Source of the DNA: Desmodus rotundus
Taxonomy: Eukaryota > Chordata > Mammalia > Chiroptera > Phyllostomidae
Length of the DNA: 64,000 bases
Assembly (NCBI RefSeq): GCF_022682495.2
Contig: NC_071392.1
Coordinates: 51,113,459 to 51,177,458 of the forward strand
Reading direction: 5' to 3'
A model generated the notes under the pieces. It ran no database searches. It saw nothing but the letters and a program-made list of their open reading frames with translations, and was not told the DNA's origin. The position numbers and the translations under genes are program-made. Numbering within the stretch: position 1 is the stretch's first letter; every line of letters starts with the position of its first letter. Shown here one piece after another: positions 1 through 9,741 of the stretch.

Positions 1-667
1 CTGCGATAAAAACAAGGCAAAGTGTAGTATTTCTCCTTGTAAAACAACTTAAATATTTTTGTGTTCTCTCTTTTTCAAAGTGTGAACAACTCTCAGTGAT
101 AATGACTGGAGGGCACAAAGGACTGGAGATGGGGTCTCCCTGTGGAGAGTTGAAGTGGTGACATCCACTGCTGACTGACTGATGGTGAATGAAGATCCCA
201 TGTATTGTAATACCTCATAGACACGTACCATGTTCACATGCACTTAGTAACCTGCTTGTGGCAGGTGAGATAATGTAATGATCCTACGTGCAGTGGGACA
301 GAGTCTGATTTGTAATGAATATTACAGAAAGGTCTTATGCTGTATTCCTATCAACAAACTTCTTAATGTATAATAGTAATACATTTTTAGTAAGCAAAGT
401 ATCTTTTATTTGAATTCACAGAATGGAATTATTTTGTGTCATGTCATTTATTTTGTATTTCTTTTTTAACATGTTACATTTTCTTTGTGTTTTTTGGCTC
501 ATGCAAATACGTTCTTTGTAAAATTCAAAACGTGATAAAATCCCATATATCAAAATTAGTCATTTTATTTTTCTTGTTTTGCATTATGAATTTAGCCAAT
601 AGTTCTGGAATTACCAAATGGGGTTACAAAAACATATAAAATGTCACCAGAGATTTTTTGAATTATT
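1..667. other. AT-rich non-coding stretch, nothing recognised
   Basis: No exon, RNA gene or repeat family was recognised here. The short open frames have no known motif and look random. Confidence 0.5.
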
Positions 668-1234
668 TTTGTCATAAAACATTAGTTTCTCCAAAAATTG
701 CAGTTTAGCTCTAGTAGTGAGTAGTTGTGTTTACCTTCATTTGAAGCAATTTTTTAGATTGTATGTGATAGCTGTCATATCAGTATACATTTAAAAAATC
801 ACCAAATTTTTGAATTTTTTTATAGTTATTTTAATATTGAAGATGGGAGAAAATATACATTTTTGGCATGTTATGTTTTATTATTTCAAGAGAAATAAAA
901 ACACAAAGAGGTAAAATGCATTTTACACAAAGAGGTAAAATGCAAAAAGAAGATTTGTACAGCATATGGAGAAGGTGCTGTGACTGATAGAACACCAAAG
1001 TGGTATGCAAAGATTCGTGCTGGAGATTTCTCGCTGGACGATTCTCCATGGTCGGGTAGACTGGTTAAAGTTGATAGTGACCAAATTGAGACATTAATTG
1101 AGAACAATCAAAGTTCTACCATGCAGGATAGCAGACATACTGAAAATATCCAAATTAATGGAGTTATTGGTGAAAATGAGAAATGCATCATTTATTTAAC
1201 AGGAAAATCTAAACAGACTTTTTAGTCAACCCAA
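668..1234 (+). mobile_element. Internally deleted mariner (Tc1/mariner) DNA transposon, copy 1
   Basis: The right end shows the mariner terminal motif CAACCCAA followed by TA. The left terminus is badly decayed and its position is placed by alignment to the better copy at 58268-58802. A frame at 980-1225 encodes the end of the transposase DNA-binding region, including a WYAKIRAGDFSL-type motif and SGRLVKVDSDQ, and then jumps directly to the element's 3' end. The catalytic DDD domain is therefore absent. A 20-bp unit containing ACAAAGAGGTAAAATGCA is duplicated in tandem at about 901-944. The element is non-autonomous. Confidence 0.75.
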
Positions 1235-2572
1235 TAGTATCTTTCTCTTAGCGGACTGGTTCTGAAGTAGTCTGAGACATCTTATGTGAAACCACACTAT
1301 GAATGATTGCCATCATTTTCCCTTTGTGTTTAGCTAATTTTATTGAAGTAAGCTAAATTTTACTGTGAGCTAATTTTAAAATGTGAAGTATTACCTTAAT
1401 GCTTCATAGGAAGGCAGCATATCTATTTGTTTTCTTTCATTCACGTGTCATTTAAGAAAAAGTCAATTGTGCATCATGGCAACGGTGCTGGTTTGGGTGG
1501 GAACTGGCCATTTGTGCAGATCAAGTCAACTCCATCTGTGCTTGTTCTAAGAAAGAGCCAAATGACAGAAACACCTTCCAAGCTCACAGAGGGTTTGGAG
1601 CCTAACAAGGAAGAGCTTCCTATGGTGGAGAAATGGTGACGGACAGCTCCAGCATCTGGCCTTGGGACTAAAACCTCAGGAACTGAATGGTATTATCACA
1701 GCAAGAATGCTTTGTCTTGGGAGTGGACTCGCATACACACCAAGCAGTCAGATGATGCCTAAGCCAATGTTATTATATTAGTTTAACCTGAGAAAGACCT
1801 CTCATGCAAACACCCTGGGCTAAAGTGGTGGGATAAGGCCAATCATCATAAAAAACCAAGGTTCCCAGAAGTGGCCTCTCAAAGCACAGACCGAAAACAA
1901 TGAAGTATCTGACGTGAATGTGTCATGAAGTCAGACTATGAAAGCCTCATGCATTGATCGACATAATAGAGCTATTCTTCCCCCAGGACTGCACAGATGG
2001 AGCCCGGGGCCTGGGCACCCACTCTGTATCTTGCTGGGATGGGGTATGGGTGGGAGTATTTGGCCTCTATGTTCACATTGCTGAACAGCCCTCTTCTACT
2101 TGACCCCAATCACACTTTTATCTGATGTTCATATCCTCTATTAAGCCTTGCTCAGGTTGATATTGAAATCTTTTTGTCCCTTTAGAGGGACTTACATGAT
2201 TCAGTATATGACATTCAGTGACACAGTTGAAATTAGGGCCTTGCTGTCTCTGTGTTCCTGTGAAGGAAAAAGCTCATCACTGTCGCCCACATCTACAGTC
2301 TGTCTGTGCCATGAGGTTCACAGCCATGGGTCTTGGGTCACCTGGTCTACAATGAGAAGATGAAACTCAAGGCACAAGCCTCAGTAAATCAAATTCCATG
2401 GAAAAGCAGAGAGATTTGGTGTAATGTTCAGGATTAGCTTAGTGCTGTGTGCTCTTTCCTCTCAACAGGTTCATGTTGGACTGATGGTACAGCATCTGAA
2501 TGGTCCTGGGCAAGAGATTTCCACCTCTCAGAGTAGCTAACTGGAGTCACCTTTGCATATAAAAAGTGGGGA
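1235..2572. other. Unassigned non-coding stretch
   Basis: I see no gene or clear repeat family between the mariner and the next SINE. Confidence 0.45.
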
Positions 2573-2697
2573 GCCCAGGCTGGGTGGCTTAGTTGCTTGG
2601 ACCATTGTCCCCAAACACCAAAAGTTTGCAGGTTTGGGTCCAATACCAGGGCAGGGCACATTTGGGAGGAAATGGATGGATGTTTCTCTCACATCAT

Positions 2698-2749
<52 letters not shown>

Positions 2750-2775
2750 TCTCTCTCTAAAATCAATACACATAT
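2573..2775 (+). mobile_element. Ves-type tRNA-derived SINE with long (TC)n tail
   Basis: The head shows the A-box-like GGGTGGCTTAGTTGCTTGGA and the conserved CCAGGGCAGGGCACAT block. The element then runs into a pure CT repeat at about 2697-2746 and ends AAAATCAATA. This is the diverged Ves SINE layout. Confidence 0.75.
2697..2758. repeat. (TC)n microsatellite in SINE tail
   Basis: About 24 uninterrupted CT units are followed by a slightly impure extension. It makes spurious poly-SL and poly-RE open frames on the two strands. Confidence 0.95.
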
Positions 2776-3312
2776 CTTCAGGTGAGAGTTAAAAAAGTGG
2801 GGAACCCCTACCCACAGCCTAAGAATATGGTACTAACCGCCTGCATGTGTATGTAAATGGATATTTTCTTTGCATTACTGGTGGTCTCTCAAATATGAGT
2901 AAAGTTGGTTGTGGTTTAACTGACCTTTTTTTATCTTATAACACCCAAGCCACTGCTTGCACAGACCTAACTGGTAGGGGCTGGTTTGACTTTGGGCATT
3001 TTCCACGAATCAACCACATTTGCCAGAGCACCTCAACAAAAGAAGCCTGAGAAACTAAAACACCATCAGCTACAGCAGCACCCTCCCACCAGGCACTCTG
3101 TTGCCTCTACCACCTTCGCTCTCCCTCCCTTACTGCCTGTTTCAGAGCAGCCCAGGTTGAGCTGAGGAAGGAAGTTGCTAAGAAGTTTGGTGGGACAGGA
3201 AATGCTGACTAGTAGAGCTCAACTGTGAAATTGGCAGCACAAAGCGTTCAGTGATTTTCAAGTGTCCTCTATGCTCCTACCTTTTCCAATGCAGAAATAG
3301 TTTTCACTAAGT

Positions 3313-3973
3313 CAGAGGTTTTCAACCTTTTTCATATCATGGCACACATAAACTATTAAAATTAAGTGGTACCCCCAAAATATTATTTTACTGATATGAT
3401 GAAAAATAGGTATAATTTTGATTGATTTATGAAAATAATAATAGTAATCTCCTCTTTTTGCTCAAAGTGATTTTTTAAAAAAATTAGAGGACTATACTTA
3501 TAGATGAGGATTTCTGGCACCACAACTTAACCAATCAGATGCAACCTTGTATGTGATGTGACCAATAAGTTGCAAGTCTATTATATGACATACCATATTT
3601 TTCAGACTATAAGATGCACTGGACCATAAGACATACCTAGGTTTTAGAGGAGGAAAATAGGAAAAGAAATTCCTGCTCCACCCCTGCCCCCACCCCCAGC
3701 AAGCCAGGTAAGCTACATTGGGACTATAAGATGTAGCCCCATTTTCCTCCCAAATTTGGGGGTGGGGAATGTGTGTCTTATAGTCTGAAAACACAGTATG
3801 TATTTATGGTCCAAGACAAGGCATTCACAACAGAATGCTACTTTTCTATTGTTTTGTTTGTTTGTTTGTTTTTAATTGACAATCTAAGGCTAAAGAGTTC
3901 AGCGCCCCTGACTAAATAATCAGGTATTGCATGTTTTAAAAATTCTTGTGGCACACCACTTGAAATTGTTGCT
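3313..3973 (+). mobile_element. nhAT-type non-autonomous hAT transposon, interrupted by a nested MITE
   Basis: The element opens CAGAGGTTTTCAACC and continues with ATGGCACACATAAACT. It closes with GCCCCTGACTAAATAATCAGG, TTCTTGTGGCACACCAC and a decayed terminus. These blocks match the bat nhAT family as I remember it. The middle is split by the palindromic element at 3593-3798. Confidence 0.7.
3593..3798. mobile_element. Palindromic MITE nested in the hAT element
   Basis: The left end contains TTTTTCAGACTATAAGATGCAC and the right end, reverse-complemented, contains TTTTCAGACTATAAGACACAC, so the termini form a long inverted repeat. Internal inverted blocks around 3605-3640 and 3720-3790 extend the palindrome. 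TA lies on both sides, suggesting a TA target site. I cannot name the family. Confidence 0.6.
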
Positions 3974-4299
3974 TTACATATAGGGCCAAGTATTTGGCCT
4001 TAAGGGGTCTGACCAAATTAATTAGAACCAAATAATAGATCTAAGTAAATTTGGTCTTTCTTGTGTCTGTTTTGTTTTTGAATGAGAACCTCTGTTTCAT
4101 TTCCAAAAGAACCTGATTCACAGAACCTGAAGCTGATTACAAATAAAATCTTCCAATCTTTAAATAAGACTTTGTTTTAGCTTTAATATATCAAAGTTTT
4201 TACTTTTAAAAGATTCATTAGAGAAAATAGAAAAATATACAATTACTTTTTTTCCCACAGTTATCATACATTAAAAATTTGTTTTCAGAACAGGAGAAC

Positions 4300-4311
4300 C
4301 AAGATGGCGGC
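4300..4311 (+). promoter_or_regulatory. YY1-type site at the start of the L1-like 5' UTR
   Basis: CAAGATGGCGGC sits about 12 bp from the insertion's 5' end. This is the classical YY1 motif position known to set the transcription start of human L1. Activity here is inferred only. Confidence 0.55.
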
Positions 4312-5052
4312 GTAGGTAGACACACTGCGCCTCCTCGCACAACCAAAACTGACAGAAAATCAAAAGGCAAGGAAGTCCCACACCAAGTAGATAAAAAAGA
4401 AACATACATCCAGACCGGCTGGAGGGGTGGAGACGGGCAGCTGGGGCAGAGAGGACTCCCGTTGCCCTGGCGGGACCCAGACTGGCGGAGTGTGGGACAA
4501 ATGGCATAGGCAGTCTGACCACTGGCAGACCCTGCGGCCCCACATTCGCGCACAGATAAACCAAGAGGGCTGGACTCAGAGTGGCAGAGAACGGGGCAGG
4601 CAGAGCGGCGGGTAGCACCCTGCGGCCCCACACTGGAGCACAGATAAACCAGGACGACCTGGAGCTAAGCAGACCGCACAACCCTGGGCTCCAGCTTGGG
4701 GGAAATAAAGCCTCAGACCTCTGATTGAAAGATCCTGTGGGGGTTGGGGCGGAAGCTGGAGAGACTCCCAGCCTCACAGGAGAGGTCATTGGAGAGACCC
4801 ACAGGGGTCTAGAGCGTGCACAAGCCCACCCACTCGGGAACCAGCACCAGAGGGGCCCAGTTTGATTGTGGGTAGCAGAGTGAAAGACTGAAATCCATAG
4901 GAGAGGGGAGTGGGCGCCATTGCTCCCTCTAGGCCCCTCCCCCACATACAGCATCACAGCTCAGCGACCAGCATTACCCCGCCCCACCCCCCGGAAACAC
5001 CTAAGGCTCCGCCCCTTTAAGTAACAGGGGCACCAAGACAAAAAAAAAAAAA

Positions 5053-5889
5053 ATGGCCCAAATGACAGAACACTTCAAAGCTCCAGAAAAAATCAACTAA
5101 GCCAGGAAGAGATAGCCAACCTATCAGATGCACAGTTCAAAACACTGGTAATTAGGATGCTCACAGAATTGGTGGAATTTGTTCAAAAAGTAGATGAGAA
5201 AATGAAGGCTATGCTAAGAGAGACAAAGGAAGATGTACAGGGAACCAATAGTGATGTGAAGGAAACTGGGACTCAAATCAATGGTGTGGACCAGAAGGAA
5301 GAAAGAAACATCCAACCAGAAAAGAATGAAGAAACAAGAATTCAGAAAAATGAGGAGAGGCTTAGGAACCTCCAGGACATCTTGAAACGTTCCAACATCC
5401 GAATTATAGGGGTTCCAGAAGGAGAAGAGGAAGAACAAAAAATTGAAAACTTATTTGAACAAATAATGAAGGAAATCTTCCCCAGTCTGGCAAAGGAAAT
5501 AGACTTCCAGGAAGTCCAGGAAGCTCAGAGAGTCCCAAAGAAGCTGGACCCAAGGAGGAACACACCAAGGCACATCATCATTACATTACCCAAGATGAAA
5601 CAGAAGGAGAGAATCTTAGAAGCAGCAAGAGAAAAGGAGACAGTTCCCTACAAAGGGGTTCCCATAGACTGTCCACTGATTTCTCAAAAGAGACCTAACA
5701 GGCAAGAAGGGGCTGGCAAGAAGTATTCCAAGTCATGAAAGGCAAGGACCTACATCCAAGATTACTGTATCCAGCAAAGCTATCATTTAGAATGGAAGGG
5801 AAGATAAAGTGCTTCTCAGACAAGGTCAAGTTAAAGAAGTTCATCATCACCAAGCCCTTATTATATGAAGTGTTAAAGGGACTTATCTA
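5053..5889 (+). pseudogene. L1-type ORF1 (RNA-binding coiled-coil protein), frameshifted
   Basis: The reading frame starts with MAQMTEHFKAPEK at 5053. A one-base deletion just after that (compare copy 2) gives an early TAA. The main surviving frame is 5157-5738 (193 residues). It has a charged, heptad-like coiled-coil stretch (residues about 1-75), then the conserved ORF1p RNA-recognition core including IRIIGVPEGEEEE (about residue 81) and VQEAQRVPKKLDP. Another frameshift near 5720 moves the C-terminal block (KGKDLHPRLLYPAKLSF type) to another frame, ending near 5889. Autonomous ORF1p is about 340 residues in human L1, so this one is somewhat shorter. It is not translatable as it stands. Confidence 0.8.
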
Positions 5890-6304
5890 AGAAAAAGAAG
5901 ACAAAAAATAGGAACAGTAAAAATGACAGCAAACTCACAGTTATTAACAACCACACCTAAAACCAAAACCAAAGCAAACTAAGCAAACAACTAGAACAGG
6001 AACAGAACCACAGAAATGAAGATCACATGGAGGGTTATCAATAGGGGATTGGGAGGGGGAGAGAGGGGGGAAAGGTACAGAGAATAAATAGCATAAATGA
6101 TAGGTGGAAAATAGACAGGGGGAGGGTAAGAATAGTGTAGGAAATGTAGAAGCCAAAGAACTTATAAGTATGACCCATGGACATGAACTATAGGGGGGGA
6201 ATGTGGAAGGGAGAGGGTCAGCAGGATGGAGTTGAGTGAAGGGGCAGAAATGGGACAACTGTAATAGCATAATCAATAAATATATCAAAAAAAATTTGTT
6301 TTCA

Positions 6305-7020
6305 AGCCTTTGTCTATGCCTATGGTTTTATAAAGTATTCTTATTCAGCAGATAACTATGCACCTAAGTGTCCCCATACACTGACATAAGAGCTCTAGTA
6401 TGTGTAAGTAAAAGGAGTAGTGTAGAATAATGTATATTGTTTACTATCTTTGTGTACTAAGGGGGGAAATTAGAATATAGAGACACATGCATATGTATTG
6501 ACATATGTACATTCATAGCTGCATAATAAAATCTAGAAGGATGCCCGAGAAACAAAAGTGTGACCTGTAGGAGGTTGGGAAGGTAGGGACAGAGGTTGAA
6601 GCAGGATTTCTTAATGCATATTTTAAAGTGTTTTGTTTTTGGAGCCACGTGAAGGTATTATCTAATAATTTTAGTAGGGTTCTTCTATGCACATTATTTT
6701 TTCAACAACACTTCCTGATTGATATTTCATTTCTTTAAGTAATCTACATGTTTTGAAGATGCATAGTAATCTGTCACATGACATTCTTTTGTTTCTTCTT
6801 TTAGTTTCTTATTGGGCTTTTGGGTTAATTTGGGGCTGCTAAAAGTAGTGCTATAGTGAATGAACATCATTACACATAAGTCTTAGTCCAGGCCATCCAT
6901 TTCCTTACAAAATTGATGGGCCATGGTAAGACCATGTTCTAGGCTGAGGCACCTTCTCCTGTGGGATGGGCCCTGTGATGGTTCCTGGCTGCCTGAGAGT
7001 GGAGACAGCAGCACCAGAGC
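6305..7020. other. Unassigned non-coding stretch
   Basis: No gene, RNA or clear repeat was recognised between the L1-like insertion and the ancient repeats that follow. Confidence 0.45.
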
Positions 7021-7037
7021 TCAGGAGCTGTTTCAGT

Positions 7038-7150
7038 CACTTAATGGCCTCCAAGCCCGGCTACACATTAGAATTACTGAAGGAGGCTGTTTAAAGTCTG
7101 ATTCCTGGCCTGTGAGGAAGTCTGGGCCTGAGTGATTTTTAAAGGCTCCA
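7038..7150. mobile_element. MER5-like ancient hAT fragment
   Basis: It contains GGCTACACATTAGAATTACT, then a GTCTGATTCCTGGCC block and GTGATTTTTAAAGGCTCC. These match the two ends of MER5A in order, although diverged. Confidence 0.5.
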
Positions 7151-7157
7151 AGAAGAG

Positions 7158-7385
7158 AGCCACTGGTACAATGGGTAAAACAGCAGAGTTTAAGTCAGAT
7201 GGCCCTGGAATTATGTGGACCCCGGTACTGCTACGTGATTGGCCTCGGGCATATTTCTTAGCCTCTCTGGGCTTCCCATCAGTGAAAGGAGTGTGACACC
7301 TGCAATGTGCTACAGGGAGAGTATTAGACAGAGAGCATGCACACTGCCTGGCAGAATTCCTGGTGCTCACTACATTGTAGGTACT
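7158..7385 (+). mobile_element. MIR SINE, sense
   Basis: The MIR order is visible: GGTAAAACAGCAGAGTTTAAG, then GGCCTCGGGCATATTTCTTAGCCTCTCTGGGC-like core in pieces, then a CTGCCTGGCA tail block. Confidence 0.6.
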
Positions 7386-8264
7386 GGCTGCTTTACAAAT
7401 AAAACAAAAGAAAGCAAACAAAAATTGCCTAAGGGAGCCTGAAAGAGACCATGTATTTACCCAAGTGAGTATGCACTCTCACGAAGTGTTGGGTTTCTAG
7501 ATTTTCTGAATTGTACATTGTTAGTAGAGTATCTCTGGCTATCTATTATTACTCAGAATTCTAATTAGCAGTTATGTAGGCCTTTGATTAACATAAAGGG
7601 TAATCAAGTGTTACATAATATTGGCCTGCTTGATTAAAAGGCCAATACTGTGAAATGCCCATGGATATACCAGAGGCTTCCACAAGGTGATTCTCAGGAA
7701 CTCCGGACACGTTCTATCAAAGAGAGCAGCTGGAATGTCAGAATGGAGCACCTAGTGGCACCATCAAAGACTTGCTTTGCCTGAGACTCTTAATTAATTT
7801 CAATAACATCCCAAAGGAGGAGCTGCACACCTAGGTCACAAACAAAATAAGGTAGGATTTTCATACCATTGATAATAAAGGGAGCAATTAAAGTTCTACC
7901 AGAGTATAGAGATGAGGAGAAAATAGAGATGCACCCACAAGTCCCTCAGAAAAGTCTCACTGACTTTAGAGAAGAACCAGTGATTGATTTCTCCTTTCCT
8001 GTTGAAAGCAGGTGAAAAGGAAGCCACATGATACTAGGTAACAAAATGCAGGCTCTGAGTTTAGAGAGACCTGGTTTCAAATGCCTATTACCAAATGGTG
8101 ACCATGAGCAGATCATATAATCTCTCCGACCTGTAAACTGTGGACTATACCTACCTCCAAGGGCTCTGAGAGGGTTAATGGGATTGTCTATTCCATCCAC
8201 ATATAACCTGTCTGAGGGGAAATAAGATTAAAGATGATTGTCAGGGTGTGTGTGTGCGTGCATG

Positions 8265-8493
8265 ATCTATCACAGGGGTGTCAAACTCATTTTCACTGGA
8301 GGCCACATCAGCCTTGCGGTTGCCTTCAAAGGGCCAAATGTAATTTTAGGACTGTATAAATGTAACTACTGCTTAACTAGGGGCAAGGATCTCAGCACTG
8401 CCACTGGGTAGAAACAAGGTGCCAGGCCAGATAAAACAAGGATGAAGGCCGGATTCAGCCCGTGGGCCTTGTATTTGCCACCTGTGATCTCTT
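8265..8493 (+). mobile_element. nhAT-type non-autonomous hAT transposon, near complete
   Basis: The left terminus begins CAGGGGTGTCAAACTCATTT and the right terminus ends TTTGCCACCTGTG, giving CAGGGGTG/CACCTGTG inverted ends. The flanks ATCTATCA and ATCTCTTA look like an 8-bp hAT duplication with two changes. The internal blocks GGCCACATCAGCCTTGCGG and GCCGGATTCAGCCCGTGGGC are characteristic of the bat nhAT elements. Confidence 0.85.
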
Positions 8494-9134
8494 ATTTTCT
8501 AAAGTCAAGCAACTAACAGCAGCTGTTGAGGACTTGCATGTACCAAACATTATTAACTCATCTATTTCACACAACTCCAGGAGACCAGGCACTGTGACTT
8601 CATTTTACACATGAGAAAGTCATGTCACATAGAGTTCAAATAGTTTGTCTGAGGTCACACTGATACCAATACTAGAGCAAGGTTTGAAATCCAGGCACTT
8701 TGGGTTCAGAGGGGAGGGGCCAACCTTCCACCACACAGCCTCTTGGGTGTCAGAGCAGTTCTCCTGGGTTGTTGTGAGGATCAGGAAACCTGAAGTTTGT
8801 GAAACACTAGTATAGATCTGAGCACAAAGTGCCAATCATGGTAGACGTCACACTGTCACCATTGGAATTTCCCAAACCAATGAATATGAGTATGAATATG
8901 GTGACCTTTGAGAGAGAAGTAACCTGGCCACCTTCCTTTGGCTCTGCCCCCTGTCCCCTGGAACCTGTGCTCCATAGAAGGAATTATAACTACAGTCCCA
9001 GGGAAGGAAACACAAGCCCACTATTCACCATGATGACATTGCTGACTCAGATAGCTCATCTGCCATGTTCTTAAGAGAAAGAGAAAGTCTGGGACTTTCA
9101 TTAGATGTATCCAACTAAAGCAAACAGACAAAAG
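8494..9134. other. Intergenic sequence 3' of TRGC
   Basis: An eroded MIR-like antisense block may lie at about 8575-8700. Nothing else was recognised. The 3' end of TRGC transcription is expected just to the right. Confidence 0.4.
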
Positions 9135-9156
9135 CAGACTTTTGATTTAAAAAACA

Positions 9157-9162
9157 TTTATT
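9157..9162 (-). terminator. TRGC: TRGC poly(A) signal AATAAA
   Basis: AATAAA on the minus strand lies 437 bases beyond the TRGC stop codon. A 3' UTR of about 460 bases would result. It is the first canonical signal downstream of the stop that I noticed. Confidence 0.65.
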
Positions 9163-9598
9163 GTGGCTGTCCTAAAAAACCAAATGCAGAATACAAGTAT
9201 CCGAAGTGACAGCTTCTGGGTATGGGAAAACAGAAAGCTTTACGGCAGGTCTGTGGATAAAGAACACTAAGGAACGGGACTAGGAGCTGCAAGCTGCCTG
9301 TACTCAGAAGGCATGATCATGTAGCTTGGCTAAAGGAGCTGACTGAGATTATGGGAAGAGTGGTGCTAAAGGGCCCCCTTGGGTCCTGTACCTGAGTCAT
9401 GGCTGAATTGGTTATTGTTACAGAGAGAAATTGTCTTTTGCCCAGTGGTTTGAAAACCAGTATGCAATAATGACATAATAGTAAAATGCATGTGAACTGA
9501 AATAATCCAAACCCAGAAAGGAAGTCCAACTACATCCTCAGCAGACACATCCAGGGAAAAGAAATGAAGAAAAATCGATCCTTTTGTGCCATCATCTG

Positions 9599-9741
9599 TT
9601 ATGAACTCTTCCCATGGCCACAGACTGCTGTTCTCCTAAGCAGACAGAAGGAAATGATGGCAAAGTAGACCAGGCTCTTGAGGAGGAGGAGGAGGTAGGT
9701 GTAGTAGGCGGAGGTATTGGTGAGCTGCAACTGCAGTAAAT
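9599..9741 (-). CDS. TRGC: TRGC exon 3: transmembrane and cytoplasmic exon of T-cell receptor gamma constant region
   Basis: The exon begins after the acceptor CTTCTCCTAG in phase 1 and encodes 46 residues plus the stop TAA at 9599-9601. It starts [17 protein letters not shown] and has an N-glycosylation site (NTS). Then comes a transmembrane helix rich in leucine, [18 protein letters not shown], with the conserved lysine inside the membrane. It ends with the short tail [12 protein letters not shown]. In the human protein the same exon encodes [17 protein letters not shown] followed by a very similar helix, so identity is secure. The membrane lysine is the family feature that pairs with CD3 acidic residues. 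The split codon from the preceding exon is G+AT (Asp). Confidence 0.95.

Larger units (their letters stand above)
4273..6304 (+). mobile_element. Full-length ORF1-only L1 derivative (HAL1-like), copy 1
   Basis: The insertion body runs about 4288-6289. It is flanked by a perfect 15-bp target-site duplication AAAAATTTGTTTTCA at 4273-4287 and 6290-6304 (the A-run makes the edge slightly ambiguous). The order is: a GC-rich 5' UTR opening with AAGATGGCGGC, an ORF1 (about 5053-5889), then directly an L1-like 3' end ending AATCAATAAATA. No endonuclease or reverse-transcriptase coding sequence is present. The second copy (25664-27867) has the same layout, so the missing ORF2 is a family trait and not a local deletion. 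Confidence 0.85.

Noticed and set aside
2537..2792. Open frames with long Arg-Glu or Ser-Leu runs
   Set aside because: Direct translation of the (TC)n microsatellite in the SINE tail.
4218..4631. Several overlapping open frames of 60-137 codons on both strands
   Set aside because: They are shadows of the GC-rich L1-like 5' UTR, without conserved domains.
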